A DNA stretch of 64,000 nt, taken from NCBI GenBank assembly GCA_045807745.1, contig JBJMGT010000021.1, forward strand, positions 81,100 through 145,099, read 5' to 3'. The notes below the pieces were generated by a model. The model saw nothing but the letters and a program-made list of their open reading frames with translations. It searched no databases and was not told the DNA's origin. Positions within the stretch are counted from its first letter, which is position 1, and each line of letters opens with the position of its first letter. This document shows positions 33,876 to 43,292 of the stretch, piece by piece. Origin of the DNA: QHXQ01 sp045807745. GTDB lineage: Bacteria; Acidobacteriota; Blastocatellia; Pyrinomonadales; Pyrinomonadaceae. The translations under genes and the position numbers were made by a program.

Positions 33876-35846
33876 ATGAACGAGCGGACGAGACAAGGGC
33901 TGCACGCGCTTGCGGCCGCGTTGCTGCTGGGCGTGTTGGGCGACGCGCTGCTGCGCGCGACGCCGTGGGGCTTGAACTTCTTTCTGTGGACGGGCGCGGG
34001 ACTGGCCGCGTCGGTCGCGTTGCTTGAGCGTTGGCGGCGCACGGCGCTGAAAGGCGACGGCGGCTGGTTGCTGTTGCCGATCATTCTGTTCGCGGCCGCC
34101 TTTGCATGGCGCGACTCGCCGACGTTGAAGTGGCTTGATGGATTGACGGTCATCTGCTCGTTCGGCCTGTTAGCGTGGCGCGCTGGCGGCGCAAGTGTCA
34201 AACTCGCGGGGCTGGGCGCATACGCGCGCGGGCTGGCGACGGCGCTGGCGCAGACGCTCGGCGGTGTCGTGCCGCTCGTCTTTGCCGACGTACAGTGGCG
34301 CGAGATTCCGCGCAACGGTTGGTCGCGCCACGCGTTGGCGGCCGCGCGCGGTCTGCTCATCGCCGTGCCGCTCCTCGTCGTCTTCGGCGGGCTGTTCATG
34401 GCGGCGGACGCGATCTTCGCCGGTCTCATCAACCGCACCTTCAGCTTCGACCCTGAAGCGCTTATCTCACACGGGCTGCTCTTCAGCCTCTTCGTCTGGC
34501 TCACCGCCGGTTACTTCCGCGGCCTACTCTTCGGCACAGCAGCCACCGCGCCCAACGTCCCTGCGGCCATGACGCAGCCGCAAATTTTGAACTTAACAAC
34601 CGCGCCGGTCACACCGCCCGTGTCGATCACCGCTGCGCCGACCGACCCACGCCACGCGGCAACTGAGACACGCGCGCGCCGCGTCGAGAGTTGGCGGCGC
34701 GATGATGCGCCGGCGCAAGAACGGCGCGACGACGCAGACAAGCAGACCGCACATGAGGCAACGGCTGACAACAAATCAGATAACGCTGCTTCTGCCAAGC
34801 CAGAGGCCGCTCCTTCGTCGCCGACCGTTGCCGTGCCCGCAACGCGTTTCGCGTTGGGTGCGGTCGAGGTCGGTGTGGTGCTGGGTTTATTGGACGCGCT
34901 CTTCCTCGGCTTCGTCTGCGTGCAGGTGCGTTACCTGTTCGGCGGCGCAGCGTGGGTGGCGACAACCAGCGGACTGACTTACGCTGAGTACGCACGGCGC
35001 GGCTTCTTCGAGTTGGCTTGGGCGACGGCGCTCGCGCTGCCGCTGTTGCTCGCGCTCCATTGGTTATTGCGGCCTGACGATAAGATCACGTTGCGCCTCT
35101 TTCGCGTGCTGGCGCTCGTGCAACTCGCGCTGCTGTTCGTCGTCATCGCCTCCGCGATCACGCGCATGCGGCTCTATCAACGCGAGTATGGGCTGACGGA
35201 GTTGCGCATCTACACGACGGCCTTCATGGGCTGGCTCGCGCTCGTCTTCATCTGGTTCGCGGCGACGGTCTTGCGCGGCGCGCGCGCCCGCTTCGCCTGC
35301 GGCGCATTAGTCGCCGCCTGCTTCGTGCTCGCCGCCTTACACTTCGTCAACCCCGACGCGGCCATCGTCCGCACCAACGTCGCACAGGCGCGGCAGGGTC
35401 GCCCCTTCGATGCCGCGTATGCGACCACGCTCAGTGCCGACGCCGTGCCCGCGCTTGTCCGCGCGCTGCCCGCGCTCACCGCAGACGAGCGCTGTCTAGC
35501 GGCCCGCGAACTATTGGCGCGCTGGTCAAGCCAACAAGACGCGGACTGGCGTTCGTGGAGCATGGCGCGCAGCAATGCTTGGCGCGCGGTTGCAACCGAG
35601 GAAGCGTCGCTGCACGAATGGGCCTGCGCACCGCCAGTCGAAACTGTGACGACCACGACCGAGCCAAACAATGCATTGTCTATCGCACCAGTTACGCCGC
35701 CCGCCGGTAACGGCCCGACGACAAATATAGTGAACAGCACACCGGCCAACAGAACGAGTAACACGCGGCCGGCAATCGTCTACGACACGCGGCCGCTGGT
35801 GAGGCGCAAGCAGGACAAGGGCCGGAAAGGGCGCGTGCGCCGTTGA
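33876..35846 (+). CDS. DUF4173 (DUF4153-like) polytopic membrane protein
   Basis: 656 residues with about twelve hydrophobic helices, split by a Thr/Ala/Asp-rich cytoplasmic linker near residues 235-320. The end, NPDAAIVRTNVAQARQGRPFD followed by LSADAVPALVRALP, is the characteristic C-terminal stretch of DUF4173 proteins. Their role is not known. GGAGGG precedes the ATG. The stop overlaps the TTG start of the flavoprotein gene (TTGA), so the two are coupled. A Pro/Thr/Asn-rich tail ends in basic residues. Confidence 0.85.
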   Translation: MNERTRQGLHALAAALLLGVLGDALLRATPWGLNFFLWTGAGLAASVALLERWRRTALKGDGGWLLLPIILFAAAFAWRDSPTLKWLDGLTVICSFGLLAWRAGGASVKLAGLGAYARGLATALAQTLGGVVPLVFADVQWREIPRNGWSRHALAAARGLLIAVPLLVVFGGLFMAADAIFAGLINRTFSFDPEALISHGLLFSLFVWLTAGYFRGLLFGTAATAPNVPAAMTQPQILNLTTAPVTPPVSITAAPTDPRHAATETRARRVESWRRDDAPAQERRDDADKQTAHEATADNKSDNAASAKPEAAPSSPTVAVPATRFALGAVEVGVVLGLLDALFLGFVCVQVRYLFGGAAWVATTSGLTYAEYARRGFFELAWATALALPLLLALHWLLRPDDKITLRLFRVLALVQLALLFVVIASAITRMRLYQREYGLTELRIYTTAFMGWLALVFIWFAATVLRGARARFACGALVAACFVLAALHFVNPDAAIVRTNVAQARQGRPFDAAYATTLSADAVPALVRALPALTADERCLAARELLARWSSQQDADWRSWSMARSNAWRAVATEEASLHEWACAPPVETVTTTTEPNNALSIAPVTPPAGNGPTTNIVNSTPANRTSNTRPAIVYDTRPLVRRKQDKGRKGRVRR

Positions 35847-37018
35847 GCAAACAGGCACAGTTCGATGTGGTCATCATTGGCGCTGGTCTCGGCGGCTTGC
35901 AGTGCGCGCGTCTGTTGGGGCGCGCGGGCATGCGCGTGCTGCTCGCGGATCGCAAGCGTGCGCTCGACGAGTCGGTACACACGACTGGCATCTTCGTGCG
36001 CCGCACGCTCGAAGATTTCGACTTGCCGGCGGACTGTCTCGGCCCAGCCGTGCGCGGCGTCACGCTCTACTCGCCCGCGCGCCGCACGCTTGCGCTCAAT
36101 AGCCCGCACGAAGAGTTCCGCGTCGGGCGAATGGGGCGCATGTATCTGCGTTTCTTGGCCGACTGCGAGCGCGCGGGCGTCGTGTGGCAGCCGCAGGCGC
36201 GCTATGTGAAGTGTGAAATGACGGGGCGCGACCGTGTCATCGTGCAGCTTGAGGTCGGGGGGCGCGTGCTGAGAGTGCCCACGCGGTTTGTGGTCGGCGC
36301 GGACGGCGCGCAATCCCGTGTGGCACGCGACCTCGACCTCGACCGGAATCAAGCGTGGATCGTCGGCGTCGAAGATGTTTATACAGATGTGCCGCATGCG
36401 GGCGCGCCGCGTTTTCATTGCTTCCTCGATCCACGCCTCGCACCCGGCTATCTCGCGTGGGTCGTACACGACGGCGTGGAGACGCACGTCGGCGTCGGCG
36501 GTTATGCCGCGCGCTTCGAGCCGCTGGCGGCGCTCGCGGAATTTCAGCGCAGCTTGGCAGGGCTGTTCGACTTGACTAAAGGCCAACGAATCGAGCGGCG
36601 CGGCGGGCGCATCCCCGTGGGCGGCGTGCTCCGGCGGATCAAGTGCGCGCAGGGCTTACTCGTCGGCGACGCGGCCGGCGCGGTCTCGCCTCTGACCGCA
36701 GGCGGGCTTGATCCATGCATGCGTCTGTCGAGCCTCGCAGCGCACGTGATTGTTGACTACTTAACGAGTGGCGATGCGGCGGCGCTCGACGCTTATTCAG
36801 GTGAGCGCTTCCGCGCGCGCTTCGCCTCGCGCCTATGGCTACGCCGCTTGCACGCAAGCTTGCGCGATCCGTTACTGCTTGAACTCGCGTGTGCCGCCAT
36901 GCGGCTGCCCGGCTTGCGCGGTTTCGCGCGCCACGTCTTCTTCGGGCGCGGCTCGTTCCCCGATGTCGGGCCGACGCAGACCGCGCAGATAATGGCGAAC
37001 AAATTACCAGTGGTTTAA
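35843..37018 (+). CDS. FAD-dependent oxidoreductase (geranylgeranyl reductase / monooxygenase-like)
   Basis: 391 residues, start TTG overlapping the upstream TGA. FAD is bound by DVVIIGAGLGGLQCARLLGRAG (GxGxxG near 13) and by LLVGDAAGAVSPLTAGGLD (near 275). A middle VVGADGAQSRVARDL is the third flavin motif. This architecture fits the geranylgeranyl-reductase/aromatic-hydroxylase group, which acts on hydrophobic substrates at membranes; its coupling with a membrane protein gene supports a lipid or quinone substrate, which is inference only. Confidence 0.82.
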   Translation: MSKQAQFDVVIIGAGLGGLQCARLLGRAGMRVLLADRKRALDESVHTTGIFVRRTLEDFDLPADCLGPAVRGVTLYSPARRTLALNSPHEEFRVGRMGRMYLRFLADCERAGVVWQPQARYVKCEMTGRDRVIVQLEVGGRVLRVPTRFVVGADGAQSRVARDLDLDRNQAWIVGVEDVYTDVPHAGAPRFHCFLDPRLAPGYLAWVVHDGVETHVGVGGYAARFEPLAALAEFQRSLAGLFDLTKGQRIERRGGRIPVGGVLRRIKCAQGLLVGDAAGAVSPLTAGGLDPCMRLSSLAAHVIVDYLTSGDAAALDAYSGERFRARFASRLWLRRLHASLRDPLLLELACAAMRLPGLRGFARHVFFGRGSFPDVGPTQTAQIMANKLPVV

Positions 37019-37040
37019 GATTGTAAGAGGAGACGAAGCG

Positions 37041-37874
37041 ATGGGCGACTTCATCATCACACACGCCGGCCACGTTAGAAACTCTAATCTCGGTGGCCGT
37101 CCTTCATTCTGGCGGCGGCCATCTTTTTGGCGGCGACAGTTCGCGGATGAGGTAACGCTCGCGCAGTTGATCTTCGACGGCACGTTCGGCGTGATTGCAC
37201 CGCTGCTGTGTCTGATGTTCGATCCACTTGTCTTCCGACGCGGCTTCCTCGGTGAGCCGCCGATGCTAGGTGGCTTGCGTGTCTTCGCCTACATGGTCAT
37301 CTTTATTGAAATCACGGCTTTGCTCGTGTGGCTCGTAGGCGCGAGCACGCCCGCCCTTGCGCGCGTGCTCGGCGGCATTATGCTTGGCGGAGCGCTCTTC
37401 TCACTCGTGATCGGGTTGGTCATCTTGCCCATCAGTGTGATCGGCATTATGTTCTTCGGCATAGGTCTGTGCGGCTTCACGCCGCTGCTAACTGCGTTCC
37501 TTTATCTGCGTAATGGTCGCCGCGCGCTCCGCCATGCGCAAGCGCACGCACCCACGCCGGGCCGCGGCATCATGCCCGTACTGCTCAGTGCGGCACTGAC
37601 TATCACACTGCCGGCCGCGGCGCAGTGGCAAGTGACGCACGTGATCGCGCGCGAGTTGCGCGTGCTGATTGAAGGTGATGCAGTGCAAGCGGCCGCCGCG
37701 ACGAGCCGACTCAAATACATTCGCTGGCTTGCGCTCGGCGAGGACTATGACCAACTTGTGTGGACTTACGAGCGCGAGACCGGCGATGCGCAACGCAGAG
37801 CGCGGCTAGCCAACGCTTACAAGGAACTCACCGGCGAAGATATTACGGCTCGCTACAATTGGCTTAGTGACTAG
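37041..37874 (+). CDS. Membrane protein, unknown
   Basis: 277 residues; AGAGGAGACGAAGCG precedes the ATG. After a soluble, Arg-rich N terminus, hydrophobic segments lie near residues 45-60, 80-100, 108-125, 128-160 and 175-195. The last 75 residues are soluble (RELRVLIEGDAVQAAAATSRLKYIRWLALGEDYDQLV, beginning RELRVLIEG) and helical. No family is recognised. It is the last gene of the same-strand run that started at 30801. Confidence 0.6.
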   Translation: MGDFIITHAGHVRNSNLGGRPSFWRRPSFWRRQFADEVTLAQLIFDGTFGVIAPLLCLMFDPLVFRRGFLGEPPMLGGLRVFAYMVIFIEITALLVWLVGASTPALARVLGGIMLGGALFSLVIGLVILPISVIGIMFFGIGLCGFTPLLTAFLYLRNGRRALRHAQAHAPTPGRGIMPVLLSAALTITLPAAAQWQVTHVIARELRVLIEGDAVQAAAATSRLKYIRWLALGEDYDQLVWTYERETGDAQRRARLANAYKELTGEDITARYNWLSD

Positions 37875-38060
37875 ACGCGCCGACAGCACACAAGCTAAAG
37901 CACACCCTCACGTGCGCGCTACACGCGCGTCTGCCGCCTGAAGCGCTTGGCGAGCTTTGCGGCCGCGCGTTGATCGTCTAAAATTCACGTCCAACCCCCA
38001 CAATCCGAAATAGATAAACGGCTCGACGCATGGGCGCGTGGCCGGCGGGAGGATTTCTCG

Positions 38061-39515
38061 ATGCAGGGAGTCGGGCGGACGAACCGGACGCGGCGCGTGC
38101 TGGTCTACTTAATAAGTGCCGCGTTGTTGGCGCAGTTGGCGTGCGGTGGCTTGGGCGGTGGCGGCTCGCAGCCGACGACGGGTGCGCAACCCGCGCCGCA
38201 CTTCAAGCCGGGCTTTAATCTGTTCACGCCCGAACAGGATGTTGAAGTGGGTCGGCAGTCCGCGCAGCAGGTCGCACAGCAAGTCCCGCTCTTGAACGAC
38301 GGCGCGGTTGTTAATTACGTGCGCAATCTCGGCGCGAAACTCGCGGCGAAAGCGCCCGGCTTCAAGTTCCCTTATCAATTCAACGTCGTCGCGACGAAAG
38401 ACATTAATGCGTTCGCGCTGCCGGGCGGGTTTGTCTTTATCAACGCGGGCGCAATCGCCGCCGCGAAGAACGAGGGCGAGCTGGCCGGCGTGATGGCGCA
38501 CGAGATCACGCACGTCGCGTTGCGGCATGGCACGAATCAGGCGTCGAAGGCTTACATCGCGCAAAAAGGTTTGGGGGCCATTAGCAAAATTTTCGGTGGG
38601 CGTGATTCCGATCTCGGTCAGGTCGTCGGCTCAATCGGAGGCTTGGGTGCGAACGTGGTCTTCCTGCGCTTCGGGCGCACGGCCGAGAGTCAGGCCGATC
38701 TGGAAGGCGCGCGCATCATGGCCGACGCGGGTTACGACCCGCGCGACATGGCCAATTTTTTCAAGTCGCTTGAGCAGCAGGGCGGGCCGCGCGTGCCGGA
38801 ATTTTTGAGTGACCATCCAGACCCCGGCAATCGCATCGCCTCGATCAACGCGGAGTTGCCGTCGCTGAACGTGAGCAAGAACCCGGTGCACGACACGCCG
38901 GCTTTCGATCAGGTGAAGGCGCGCCTGACGGGCGGCGCGGCCGGTGCGTTGCGTTCATCGCAAGAGCCTGAGCGCAAGGGGCCGAGCGATCCGAACAATG
39001 TACCCGGCGAGGCGGGCGCGCGCCCTGCGCCACCGGCTAATGAAATGCGCGAGTATCAAGCGCGCGACGGCTCGTTTGCGTTTCAGTATCCGGCGAACTG
39101 GGATGGGTTGACCTCAGATGATGAGACGAATCTGATCTTCGCGCCCAAAGGCGCATACGGCGACCTCAACGGCTCGACGGTCGTCACGCACGGCCTCTTC
39201 GTCGGCGCGGTCGCGCCCGGCGCAAATGATCTCGCGCAGGCGACCGAAGCGTTCGTCCAACAGCAGATCGACGCCAACCCCGATTTCAAACTCGCGCGCC
39301 GGCCCGAGCGGATCAATTTCAACGGGCGCGAAGGTTACGTCACCGTCGTCGCCGGCCCCTCGCCCGTGACCAGCACCATCGAGATCGACGCTATCTACAC
39401 GACCGCCACCGGCGATGGTCGTCTGTTCTACCTCATCGCCATCGCGCCCGAAGATGAATACAAGACCTATCAACCCTCATTCGACCACATCATCAGCAGC
39501 CTGCGGCTAAAGTGA
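38061..39515 (+). CDS. M48-family zinc metalloprotease, lipoprotein
   Basis: 484 residues with a lipobox (LLAQLAC, Cys near 30), so membrane-anchored outside the cytoplasm. HEITH in GVMAHEITHVALRHGT (near 147) binds zinc, with the third ligand in ESQADLEGARIMADAGYDP. This is the BepA/YfgC type fold used in outer-membrane protein quality control. Unlike BepA there is no TPR tail; instead a C-terminal domain of about 150 residues (GSFAFQYPANWDGL to the end) resembles PsbP or DUF1795 folds. GGGAGG lies upstream of the ATG. Confidence 0.9.
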   Translation: MQGVGRTNRTRRVLVYLISAALLAQLACGGLGGGGSQPTTGAQPAPHFKPGFNLFTPEQDVEVGRQSAQQVAQQVPLLNDGAVVNYVRNLGAKLAAKAPGFKFPYQFNVVATKDINAFALPGGFVFINAGAIAAAKNEGELAGVMAHEITHVALRHGTNQASKAYIAQKGLGAISKIFGGRDSDLGQVVGSIGGLGANVVFLRFGRTAESQADLEGARIMADAGYDPRDMANFFKSLEQQGGPRVPEFLSDHPDPGNRIASINAELPSLNVSKNPVHDTPAFDQVKARLTGGAAGALRSSQEPERKGPSDPNNVPGEAGARPAPPANEMREYQARDGSFAFQYPANWDGLTSDDETNLIFAPKGAYGDLNGSTVVTHGLFVGAVAPGANDLAQATEAFVQQQIDANPDFKLARRPERINFNGREGYVTVVAGPSPVTSTIEIDAIYTTATGDGRLFYLIAIAPEDEYKTYQPSFDHIISSLRLK

Positions 39516-39518
39516 AAT

Positions 39519-39597
39519 GATGAAGGCGGAATGATGAATGATGAATAAAAGAGTTTGCCTCTAATTCATCCTTCATCCTTCATCCTTCATCCTTTTC
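39519..39597. repeat. Hairpin built from TTCATCC heptamers
   Basis: The right arm (39566-39597) contains four tandem TTCATCC words. The left arm (39518-39549) is a decayed set of GATGAAT/GATGAAG words, about 26 of 31 positions pairing. The loop is AAAAGAGTTTGCCTCTA. It lies between the ends of the M48 and phosphoesterase genes, whose stop codons are 85 bp apart. Confidence 0.75.
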
Positions 39598-39600
39598 CTC

Positions 39601-41103
39601 TTACGGTTGGCCTTTCGGCAGGCCGCGTTTGCGCAGCGCGGCCTTGGCTTTCTGAATGCCCTGTTGCAGTTCGTTAAGCTCGCGCGGGTGTGCGACTGCA
39701 TCCTTCGACTGCGCGGCCATCTTCATCGTGAAGACCGCGCTCTTAAACTGCGCGATGTGCGCGATGAGGTGGTCGAGCGCGGCGGGCGGCGGTGCGGGGC
39801 GCGGTGTCTGGCGCGTGAGCAGACCGCCCAAGTGCTCGGCCGCGTTGACGCGTGCGCCCATGTCGGGCACTTGCCCGCCCGCTTGCCGGCAGAAGCGCGC
39901 GAGGATCGTCTTGATGATCGAAGTGTGATCAAAGACTGTGTGCGAGACCTGCCCGGCCTCGACCCAAGGCGAGACGATAAAAGTGGGCACGCGCGGGCCG
40001 TAGCGCCCGAAGGCCGGACTGTCGTCGTTGGCGGGCGGCGGCGCGACGTGATCGAAGAAGCCGCCGTGCTCGTCGTAGGTCACAATCAATAGCGTCGTCG
40101 GCCATTGCGGGCTGTTGATGAGCGCGTTGTAGACCTTCAGCACTAGCTCCTGCCCGTCGCGCACGTCTGATGGTGGATGATCATCGTTCGAGCCGGACGG
40201 GCCGATAAAATTTAAATCCACGAAGTTCGGATCGATCCAAGAGACGGGCGCGAGCTTGCCTGCCCGCGCATCTTCGAGAAAGCTGTTGCCGCCAAAGGTG
40301 CTGCGCTGATCGAAGTAGGCAACGTTCTTGCGCACAAAGCTGAGCGGCAGGCGGAACTGCAAGTCCACGGCGCGCAGCGTGGCGATGTCGTGCGCGTACC
40401 AACGCCACTTCACATTGCGCGCGTCCAGATGGCGCACGAACGAAGTCAGGTTGTAGAGCGGCGGCTGTCTGTTATCGCGACTGTCGGCGGCGCGCCCCGC
40501 AACCGCGTAGAGCCGGTTCGGCCACGTCGAGCCGGGCACGGGACAGAACCAGCGGTCGCAGATGAGAAAGTGGCGCGCCAGATGATCGTAGACCTTCAAC
40601 ATCGAGCCGCTGTAGTAACCCATCGCGAGATCGACTGCCGGGTCGTTCGGATGCGCGTTGTGATAGTTGCTGACAAAGCCGCCGTTGTTGTTGCTCAACT
40701 GCTCGTCCACGCAAGCGCCGCTGTGACAAGGGTCTTGCCCCTGATTGAACGCTGGCTTGGTGAGTTGGTGGACGGGAAAACTTTGGTTGCCGAGCGAGTT
40801 CGCCATGCCGGCTGTTAAGCCATCTACATCTGTGCGCCCGTTCTCCAGCGTCAGATAGCCGAGCATGTGATCGAACGAGCGGTTCTCCAACATCAACACG
40901 ACGATGTGCTCGATCTTGTTCAGATTGTCGAGCGCCGTGTTGGCCGCCAGCGCGACGAGCTTGGGCGCTGCGGCAGCCAGCAGCTTCTTTGTGCCTTTAA
41001 CCGCTGTCCGACTTGCGCTTGCTTTGCTGCGGCCCGCGCGGGTCGCTTTCTTGCGCACACGTTTCTTGCTCGTCGTGGCGCGCTGACTCTTTTTCGTTGG
41101 CAT
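39601..41103 (-). CDS. Phospholipase C-type phosphoesterase with histone-like N-terminal tail
   Basis: 500 residues from ATG 41103 (AAGGAG upstream); an extension to 41184 is not supported. The phosphoesterase family start is IEHIVVLMLENRSFDHM (near 65), followed by the metal-site region WPTTLLIVTYDEHGGFFDHVAPP and RVPTFIVSPWVEAG. Relatives are phospholipase C or acid phosphatases, usually exported. Here no signal peptide is seen: the first 45 residues are Lys/Arg/Ala/Thr-rich (TKKSQRATTSKKRVRKK), like a histone H1 tail. Substrate unknown. Divergent from the aconitase gene. Confidence 0.88.
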   Translation of the reverse strand: MPTKKSQRATTSKKRVRKKATRAGRSKASASRTAVKGTKKLLAAAAPKLVALAANTALDNLNKIEHIVVLMLENRSFDHMLGYLTLENGRTDVDGLTAGMANSLGNQSFPVHQLTKPAFNQGQDPCHSGACVDEQLSNNNGGFVSNYHNAHPNDPAVDLAMGYYSGSMLKVYDHLARHFLICDRWFCPVPGSTWPNRLYAVAGRAADSRDNRQPPLYNLTSFVRHLDARNVKWRWYAHDIATLRAVDLQFRLPLSFVRKNVAYFDQRSTFGGNSFLEDARAGKLAPVSWIDPNFVDLNFIGPSGSNDDHPPSDVRDGQELVLKVYNALINSPQWPTTLLIVTYDEHGGFFDHVAPPPANDDSPAFGRYGPRVPTFIVSPWVEAGQVSHTVFDHTSIIKTILARFCRQAGGQVPDMGARVNAAEHLGGLLTRQTPRPAPPPAALDHLIAHIAQFKSAVFTMKMAAQSKDAVAHPRELNELQQGIQKAKAALRKRGLPKGQP

Positions 41104-41242
41104 GTGTTCGCTTCGCTCCTTGTGAGAGTTGTCGGGTTGAGGTGCAAGGGGCGTTCGTGGTGCGACGCCCCGATCTGACTGCACGGATGAGCGCGCATTA
41201 TACTCCGCGCCCGGCCTTTTACTACTTTCAGCCGCTTCAGTT

Positions 41243-41248
41243 TATAAT
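41243..41248 (+). promoter_or_regulatory. -10 element of the aconitase-family gene
   Basis: A perfect TATAAT lies 47 bp before the ATG at 41295. No good -35 is seen at the right spacing. AAGGAG at 41284-41289 is the ribosome site that decides the start. Confidence 0.45.
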
Positions 41249-41294
41249 TACTTTTACGCCAATTCATCCGTCATCGCAGACTGAAGGAGCATTC

Positions 41295-43292
41295 ATGCCG
41301 GAGCAAACGCCCAAGCGCCCCGAACGGATCAAGTTCGCTGGTCGCGTTCTCTTCCTGACCGAAGATACTAGCCTAATCCGCCGCCAACTCGAAGGCGGCG
41401 CAGATTTGCCTGACGAACCTGAGCGGCCCTTGATGAACAACATCTCGACCGACGAGATCACGCCCGGCTGGGTCTGTTTCTACTACGACGAGACGCTGGG
41501 CGAGTACGTCTATGTCGGCATGCGCGAGGGCGCGGTCAAGAAGGACGAAGTTAAGCAAGGCGACTTTGCGGTTGTCGTGTCGGGGCTGTCGAAGGGCTGC
41601 GGCTCGTCGCGCGAGACCGCGCCTTATGCCGAACAAGCGGCGGGCATAAAACTCGTCATCGCTAAAACGATTGAGAAGATTTACGGCCAGAACGCGCAGA
41701 ACATCGGCTTACTTACTTCCACCGACTTCGATCTGATCGAACGTATCCGGCGCGGCGAAGAGATTCCGCTCGCGGAGTTCACGCGCGGGCTTGATCCGAT
41801 TTCACGTGACATCGTCGAGCACGGCGGCTTATTTAACTACAACAAGGCGCGGCTCGCGGGCCGAGTTGCGCCGCCCGCGCTTGAGACGGAGCGGCGGCCG
41901 ATGAACATCGTCGAGAAGATCATCGCGCGCCACGCGTTCATCCGCGCAGGCGAGATCGGCGTCGCGGCCGTCAAGCCGGGCGATGCGCTCTTCGCCGTCG
42001 CGGACGTGCGCTTCTCGCACGAGTACGTGACGCCGATGGCCGAGTCTCTGTTCAAGCAAGCGTTGGGTAAGGACGCGCGCGTGACCGAAGCCGAGTCGGT
42101 CTATGCGTTCCGCGATCACCTGACTTTCTTAGGGCGCGTGATGTCGGAAGATAAACGCAAGCTGGGTCTGCTCGAACGCGCGAATGGATTAGCCACAACC
42201 CAAGAATCTTTCACCAACGAGCAGGGCATCAAGCTCTACAGCGGCACAGAGGAGCACGGCTCGGAGGCGATCTGTCACAACGCGGTGGTCGAAGACATCG
42301 CGCGCCCCGGTCAACTCGTCATCGGCACGGACTCGCACACTTGCATGGCGGGCGTGCTCGGCTGCTTCGCCTTTGGCGTCGGTTCGACCGACATGGCCAA
42401 CGCTTGGTACACGAAAGACGTGCGCGTGAGAGTGCCCGAAGTCGTGCGCTTTGAATTGACGAATCGGAAGCGCGCCGACGTGTCCGCGAAAGACGTGATG
42501 CTCAAAATCCTCGCGACCGATTACATGAAAGAGGGCAAAGGCATCGGCCAAGTTTTAGAGTTCGCGGGCCACGGCATAAAGGACTGGCCGATTGATGAGC
42601 GTGCGACGTTGACCAACATGGCGGTCGAGGCGGGCGGCTTCACCGGCATCATCGAGCCGGACGAGGTCGTCGTCGAATATCTCACGCGCACGCGCAAGCT
42701 CAACGCGGAAGAGGTGCGTGCAGGCTTTCTGCAAAGCGACGCAGATGCCGAGTATGCGGCCCGATTTGAGATCGACTTGAGCGAGATTCGCCCGATGGTC
42801 GCCACGCCGGGCGACCCGCGCAACGGCATCAACATCAGCGACCTTGCGCATGAGATCAAGATCGACGCCGCTTACGGCGGCTCGTGCACCGGCGGCAAGA
42901 TGGCGGACATGGACATGTACGCGGCCGTCTTGAAGCGCGCGGTCGAACGGGGCCAGCGCGTCGCGCCCGGCGTCCACCTCTATCTGCAATTCGGCTCGCA
43001 GAAGATCAAGGAGTATGCACGCCAGCGCGGCTACATCGAACTGTTCGAGCGCGCGGGCGCGGAGTTGATCGATCCGTCGTGCGGCGCGTGCATCAACGCG
43101 GGGCCGGGCGCATCGAAGTCGGCGGAGACCGTGACCGTGAGCGCGCAGAATCGCAACTTCCCCGGGCGCAGCGGCCCCGGTCAGGTCTATCTCGCCAGTC
43201 CTTACGTCGTCGCCGCGTCCGCCATCGCCGGACACATCGTCGAGCCGGCGGAGTTTCTCGCTGAACCCGAAGCGGAATTGGTTGGTGCTTGA
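41295..43292 (+). CDS. Aconitase-family hydro-lyase with N-terminal swivel domain
   Basis: 665 residues. The catalytic part shows GTDSHTCMAGVLGCFAFG (near 343), GGSCTGGKMADMDMY (near 528) and DPSCGACINAGPG (near 595), whose cysteines should hold the 4Fe-4S cluster. The swivel domain that carries substrate-binding residues (STDEITPG near 45, VVVSGLSKGCGSSRETAPYAEQAAG near 90-115) stands at the N terminus; in AcnA and mitochondrial aconitase it is at the C terminus. AcnB also has it early, but after a HEAT-like domain that is absent here. Substrate may be citrate, isopropylmalate, homoaconitate or methylcitrate. The CYTH gene overlaps the stop. Confidence 0.85.
   Translation: MPEQTPKRPERIKFAGRVLFLTEDTSLIRRQLEGGADLPDEPERPLMNNISTDEITPGWVCFYYDETLGEYVYVGMREGAVKKDEVKQGDFAVVVSGLSKGCGSSRETAPYAEQAAGIKLVIAKTIEKIYGQNAQNIGLLTSTDFDLIERIRRGEEIPLAEFTRGLDPISRDIVEHGGLFNYNKARLAGRVAPPALETERRPMNIVEKIIARHAFIRAGEIGVAAVKPGDALFAVADVRFSHEYVTPMAESLFKQALGKDARVTEAESVYAFRDHLTFLGRVMSEDKRKLGLLERANGLATTQESFTNEQGIKLYSGTEEHGSEAICHNAVVEDIARPGQLVIGTDSHTCMAGVLGCFAFGVGSTDMANAWYTKDVRVRVPEVVRFELTNRKRADVSAKDVMLKILATDYMKEGKGIGQVLEFAGHGIKDWPIDERATLTNMAVEAGGFTGIIEPDEVVVEYLTRTRKLNAEEVRAGFLQSDADAEYAARFEIDLSEIRPMVATPGDPRNGINISDLAHEIKIDAAYGGSCTGGKMADMDMYAAVLKRAVERGQRVAPGVHLYLQFGSQKIKEYARQRGYIELFERAGAELIDPSCGACINAGPGASKSAETVTVSAQNRNFPGRSGPGQVYLASPYVVAASAIAGHIVEPAEFLAEPEAELVGA

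Noticed and set aside
35780..36586. Long minus-strand frames opposite high-GC genes (for example 35780-36586, 55754-57004, 1790-2452, 6304-7056)
   Set aside because: They mirror real genes on the other strand, show His/Arg/Ala-biased composition and lack ribosome sites or family motifs.
41013..41294. Longer reading frame in front of the aconitase gene
   Set aside because: It runs through the divergent phosphoesterase start and promoter; AAGGAG stands before ATG 41295 and the conserved part begins after it.
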